A stretch of 56,222 nucleotides of DNA from an uncultured Alphaproteobacteria bacterium. GTDB lineage: Bacteria; Pseudomonadota; Alphaproteobacteria; HIMB59; GCA-002718135. Every line of letters starts with the position of its first letter. The stretch's first letter is position 1. Location: the NCBI GenBank assembly GCA_902628835.1, contig CACOPD010000007.1, positions 1 through 56,222 of the forward strand, given 5' to 3'. Positions 53,101 to 56,222 of this stretch are shown piece after piece. The position numbers were made by a program, and so were the translations under genes. The notes beneath the pieces were generated by a model. That model was given only the letters and a program-made list of their open reading frames with translations. It did no database searches and was not told the DNA's origin.

Positions 53101-53838
53101 ATGGAAGATATAATAGTTTGTGAGGATTTAAATAAATACTATTCAGGAGTCCATGCTTTAAAAGATTTAAGTCTAAAGATAAAAAAAGACTCCGTTGTAG
53201 GTCTAATTGGAGACAATGGTGCTGGTAAATCAACATTAATTAAAATTTTATCTGGTGCACATCAACCTGATTCGGGTCATATATATTTTGAAGGTAACGA
53301 GGTTAAATTTAAATCTACAAAAGAAGCAATGAATTTAGGTATTGAAACAATTTATCAGTATTCAGCTTTGATTCCAGAAATGTCTATTGCAAGAAATATT
53401 TTTATTGGACGTGAACAAACTCAATATAATGTTGGCAATTTTGGTTTAATGAAAACTAAAACTATGCAGGACGATGCTATGAAAGCATTAACAGATGTAG
53501 AACTACATCTTCGATCTCCAGATACACCAGTTAACCAATTATCAGGAGGTGAAAGACAAGGTGTTGTGATTGCAAGAGCAATGTATTTTAAATCAAAAGT
53601 TCTAATATTAGATGAACCAACAAACCACTTATCAGTAAAAGAAACAAACAAAGTACTAAGGTTTGTAGAAGGATTAAAAAGCCAAGGTGTGACATCAATA
53701 TTTATTACCCACAACTTGAGTCATGTGTACCCAATAGCTGATCATTTATGTGTTATGGCTAGAGGTGAAAAAATTGCTGATATGGAAAAAAAAGATACAA
53801 CTATAGATCATCTTACGGATCTATTAGTTAATGGATAA
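53101..53838 (+). CDS. ribose-type sugar ABC transporter ATP-binding protein (single domain), importer C
   Basis: A 245-residue ATPase starting at ATG 53101. Walker A GDNGAGKST, signature LSGGERQGVVIARA, Walker B VLILDEPTNHLS. The Q-loop reads YQYSAL where importers A and B have YQDLAL, so it belongs to a different subgroup. A longer frame would overlap the permease and is not chosen. PhyH-type oxygenase gene follows after 14 bp. Confidence 0.9.
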   Translation: MEDIIVCEDLNKYYSGVHALKDLSLKIKKDSVVGLIGDNGAGKSTLIKILSGAHQPDSGHIYFEGNEVKFKSTKEAMNLGIETIYQYSALIPEMSIARNIFIGREQTQYNVGNFGLMKTKTMQDDAMKALTDVELHLRSPDTPVNQLSGGERQGVVIARAMYFKSKVLILDEPTNHLSVKETNKVLRFVEGLKSQGVTSIFITHNLSHVYPIADHLCVMARGEKIADMEKKDTTIDHLTDLLVNG

Positions 53839-53852
53839 TTTTGGGAGGAATT

Positions 53853-54788
53853 ATGATTAGTGATGCGCAAATAAAACAATACAACGAAGAAGGTTATACA
53901 ATTGTTGAAAATGTTTTCAACATGGATGATCTCAATCCTATATTAAATGAGTTTGAAGAAATTGTTGATGACTTTGCAGAAAAAGCATTTCAAGCTGGAA
54001 AAATTACTAACAAACACGACGATAAAGATGTTTTTAAAAGACTAGCTGCTCTTGAAAGAGATTTTAAAGGTTCTTCCGTATTAATTCATCATAGAGGGGA
54101 ACTAAAACCAGCTCTAGCAAACCTATGGGGATCAAAAAAACTTTTAGATATTGTCGAAAACTGGGTTGGAAAAGATATTTCTGGTCATCCAGTTTGGAAT
54201 ATTAGATCTAAAACTCCTCAAACAGCTAGAATGACTGTTCCTTGGCATCAAGATTCAGCCTACTTAAAAGAGGGCGCAGAAAAAACAACTCAACCAGCGG
54301 CATGGATTCCTTTTTTAGATGTGAACAAACAGAACGGTTGTATGCAAGTTGTACCCGGTGGACATAGACCTGAAAGAGTTTTGAATCATAAATTAGAAAA
54401 GAAAGATGGTTCGGTAAAAGATTCTTGGTATTTATTTATTGAAGACAAAGATATTCCAGAGGAGAAAGTTGTTACTTGTGAAATGAAGGCTGGTTCAGTT
54501 TTATTTTTACATCAATTAGTTCCTCATCGATCACTTGAAAATTTATCTGATGATGTAAGATGGAGTGTTGACCTAAGATTTCAAAATCCAAAAGATGAAG
54601 CTGGTTTTCACACTGGTTTGGTTGATCCAATCATAATGAGAAAATCAGAAGACCCAAGCTATACAGCAGATTGGGATTCTTGGTTTAAAGGTTATGAAGA
54701 ACAACACACAAAATTTAGAGGGACTTCAAAAAAAGACCAATTTGACTCTACTGTTGACGGGTCATGGTTAGAGCGTTGGGATAATTAA
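53853..54788 (+). CDS. phytanoyl-CoA dioxygenase (PhyH) family Fe(II)/2-oxoglutarate oxygenase
   Basis: A 311-residue PhyH-family enzyme, started at the ATG at 53853 behind GGGAGG. Iron ligands are H132 and D134 in WHQDSAYL and H225 in VPHRSLEN; an arginine for 2-oxoglutarate lies shortly after in DDVRWSVDLRF. The family hydroxylates or demethylates many small molecules with O2 and 2-oxoglutarate. It lies between the importer C ATPase and desaturase paralog 3, so two different oxygenases follow one transporter. Confidence 0.87.
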   Translation: MISDAQIKQYNEEGYTIVENVFNMDDLNPILNEFEEIVDDFAEKAFQAGKITNKHDDKDVFKRLAALERDFKGSSVLIHHRGELKPALANLWGSKKLLDIVENWVGKDISGHPVWNIRSKTPQTARMTVPWHQDSAYLKEGAEKTTQPAAWIPFLDVNKQNGCMQVVPGGHRPERVLNHKLEKKDGSVKDSWYLFIEDKDIPEEKVVTCEMKAGSVLFLHQLVPHRSLENLSDDVRWSVDLRFQNPKDEAGFHTGLVDPIIMRKSEDPSYTADWDSWFKGYEEQHTKFRGTSKKDQFDSTVDGSWLERWDN

Positions 54789-54802
54789 TTTAATCATTAA
54801 GC

Positions 54803-55786
54803 ATGGAAGTTAATCTCGATGATTGGTACAGACCAGAAGTCGATAGAAAAAAATTAAAAGCCTTAAGTAAAAGAAATGATCTGCCAGGTCTAATCCATTT
54901 CGTCTTTTATTTTTTATCTTTATTTATTTCAGGATATTTAGCATACATCACTTTAGGTACTTGGTGGACATATCTATTCTTTTTTATTTATGGTACAATT
55001 TATGCGTTCAGTGTAGCAAACTGGCATGAAACTGTTCATCGAACTGCATTCAAGACTCGTTTCATAAACGAATTTTTTTATCACATCAGTTCTTTTATGT
55101 GTGACTTTGAAGGTTTCAGATGGCGTTGGAGTCATACTTTTCATCATTCAAAAACATTACAAACAGAAGATGATTATGATCACGAAATACAAGTATCAAG
55201 ACCGATTGAATTATTTGCATTCTTTTTGAATTTTATACCTCTTACAGATTTATTATACCCACATAAATTAATTAAGTTTGAAGTTCTAAAACATGCTTTT
55301 GGAAAATTTACTCCAGTTATTGATATAACCGCACCTAAAGAAGAAAAGAAAAAAATTCTTTGGAACTCAAGACTATATGTTTTTATTTGGGTATCAGTAA
55401 TTATATATTCTTTTTACATAGGTTCCTTCTTACCAATAATTTATATAATTCTACCTACTTATATTGGGAAACCAATTTGGTTTGCAGTCAATGTTACACA
55501 ACACTTAGCTGCAAAAGTTGATACAAAAGATCATCGTTTAAGCACTTACTCGGTGAGAATAAATCCAATTCTAAGCTTTTTATATTGGCACATGGAATAT
55601 CACTTAGAGCATCATATGTTTCCAATGGTACCATCTTATAATTTAAAAAAATTAAGAAAAGAAATTGATAATGAACTTCCAAAACCCTTTACTAGCCTTT
55701 TTGATTTTTATAGAAAAGTTTTGCCAGCTGTTATTGCTTTGGCAACTGATCAAAATAAATATTTTAAGGTAAAATTAAATAACTAA
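54803..55786 (+). CDS. desaturase-like diiron membrane oxygenase, paralog 3
   Basis: A 327-residue membrane protein with H75-ETV-H79, H111-TF-HH (114-115), QHLA and YWHMEYHLEHHMFP boxes. It is closest in motif detail to paralog 1, both having HETxHRTAF and DDYDHEIQ or GDYDHEIQ. It starts 14 bp after the PhyH gene in the importer C operon and ends 2 bp before the convergent glyoxalase gene. Confidence 0.85.
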   Translation: MEVNLDDWYRPEVDRKKLKALSKRNDLPGLIHFVFYFLSLFISGYLAYITLGTWWTYLFFFIYGTIYAFSVANWHETVHRTAFKTRFINEFFYHISSFMCDFEGFRWRWSHTFHHSKTLQTEDDYDHEIQVSRPIELFAFFLNFIPLTDLLYPHKLIKFEVLKHAFGKFTPVIDITAPKEEKKKILWNSRLYVFIWVSVIIYSFYIGSFLPIIYIILPTYIGKPIWFAVNVTQHLAAKVDTKDHRLSTYSVRINPILSFLYWHMEYHLEHHMFPMVPSYNLKKLRKEIDNELPKPFTSLFDFYRKVLPAVIALATDQNKYFKVKLNN

Positions 55787-55788
55787 AA

Positions 55789-56214
55789 TTACCAAGATCC
55801 AGAATTCTCCATTGATTTCCAAGGTTCTTGTTCAGGCAATGATTCACCTTCTTGTAAAATTTCAATTGAAATCCCATCAGGAGAACGAACAAATGCCATA
55901 TGTCCATCACGTGGAGGTCTATTTATTGTAACACCATTGTTCATTAATTTTTCGCATACTTCATAAATATTATTAACACTGTAAGCTAAATGACCAAAGT
56001 TTCTTCCACCAGAATATTTTTCAGGATCCCAATTATAGGTTAATTCTAATAAACCAGTTTTTTCATCGCTATTTTCAGCAGCCAAAAAAATTAGTGTAAA
56101 TCTTCCTTTTTCATTTTCAACCCTTCTAACTTCTTTTAAGCCAAGTTTGTTACAATAAAAGTCCAGTGAGGCATCAATATTTTCAATTCTGACCATTGTG
56201 TGCAAATATTTCAT
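55789..56214 (-). CDS. gloA: lactoylglutathione lyase (glyoxalase I)
   Basis: A 141-residue VOC-fold enzyme. The four metal ligands of GloA are recognisable: H5 in LHTMVRI, E in LLELTYNW, H in FGHLAYSV and E in IEILQEG. ELTYNW and the following YxxGxxxGH pattern are close to bacterial glyoxalase I. It converts the glutathione hemithioacetal of methylglyoxal to lactoylglutathione. The C-terminal tail is slightly extended. The gene starts 8 bp from the right window edge, so its promoter is not visible. Confidence 0.87.
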   Translation of the reverse strand: MKYLHTMVRIENIDASLDFYCNKLGLKEVRRVENEKGRFTLIFLAAENSDEKTGLLELTYNWDPEKYSGGRNFGHLAYSVNNIYEVCEKLMNNGVTINRPPRDGHMAFVRSPDGISIEILQEGESLPEQEPWKSMENSGSW

Positions 56215-56222
56215 AATAAATA

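Noticed and set aside
36984..55786. A complete rhizopine (moc) catabolic cluster
   Set aside because: No MocC-like isomerase, MocF-like ferredoxin reductase or MocR regulator is in the window, so only a partial analogy can be claimed.
1..56222. CRISPR array, prophage or insertion sequence
   Set aside because: No regularly spaced repeats, transposase, integrase or phage structural gene is seen; the only mobile-like signal is the tRNA-Leu duplication.

Overview
The window is an A+T-rich, tightly packed chromosomal segment, probably from a streamlined marine alphaproteobacterium (SAR11-like, HIMB59/AEGEAN-169-like or similar). That guess rests on base composition, very short intergenic gaps, many 1-4 bp gene overlaps, coq7 and ubiquinone-type metabolism, and a large set of sugar ABC transporters. 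It is an inference, because no rRNA or marker phylogeny is available here. There are about 62 protein genes, one tRNA-Leu(CAA) and a 62-nt copy of part of that tRNA. I recognise no transcription factor, rRNA, IS element or CRISPR array.

Region 1 (1-12.7 kb) is mostly housekeeping. It holds plsC (cut by the window edge), a zinc-ribbon membrane protein, lysA, an LptM-like lipoprotein and argH. A fatty-acid block follows (FadN-type dehydrogenase/hydratase, acyl-CoA ligase, O-acetylhomoserine sulfhydrylase-like enzyme, alpha/beta hydrolase), then small membrane and esterase genes, an HNH protein, coq7 and dsbB.

Region 2 (12.7-14.8 kb) is a YqaA/DedA-type membrane protein gene and tRNA-Leu(CAA). 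The first 62 nt of the tRNA, one flanking base and a recognisable promoter are repeated 1330 bp away. Between the copies lie three small genes, including a nuclease-like one, and 11-bp tandem repeats at each end. This looks like a minimal tRNA-integrated element or the scar of one, with no integrase.

Region 3 (14.8-22.3 kb) contains a galE-galT-sufE-flavin reductase operon, a fuconolactonase-like amidohydrolase, and an operon of rhamnose-mutarotase-like, enolase-superfamily, SDR and stand-alone MetE-core genes.

Region 4 (22.4-37.3 kb) contains a MalFGK-type sugar importer with a Gfo/Idh dehydrogenase, an RraA-like protein, and a CaiB/MaoC/MaoC set with a binding-protein-fold protein lacking a signal peptide. 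It ends in an almost complete non-phosphorylating L-fucose route: L-fuconate dehydratase, KDF dehydrogenase, diketo-deoxyfuconate hydrolase and L-lactate dehydrogenase. A MocE-like Rieske-fold ferredoxin follows, in which both histidine cluster ligands are replaced by cysteine.

Region 5 (37.3-56.2 kb) contains IolD between two D-2-hydroxyacid dehydrogenases and three ribose-family ABC importers. Interleaved with these are three paralogous desaturase-like diiron membrane oxygenases, a PhyH-type dioxygenase, a PanB-like protein that seems to lack metal ligands, a second Gfo/Idh enzyme and a glyoxalase I. The arrangement resembles the rhizopine mocABDE logic (binding protein, dehydrogenase, desaturase-like oxygenase, Rieske ferredoxin). 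My leading hypothesis for an undescribed system is oxygenase-dependent processing, for example O-demethylation, of imported methylated sugars or cyclitols. Two of the importers have an intrinsic terminator whose T-tract runs directly into the permease start codon, which probably sets a high binding-protein to permease ratio.
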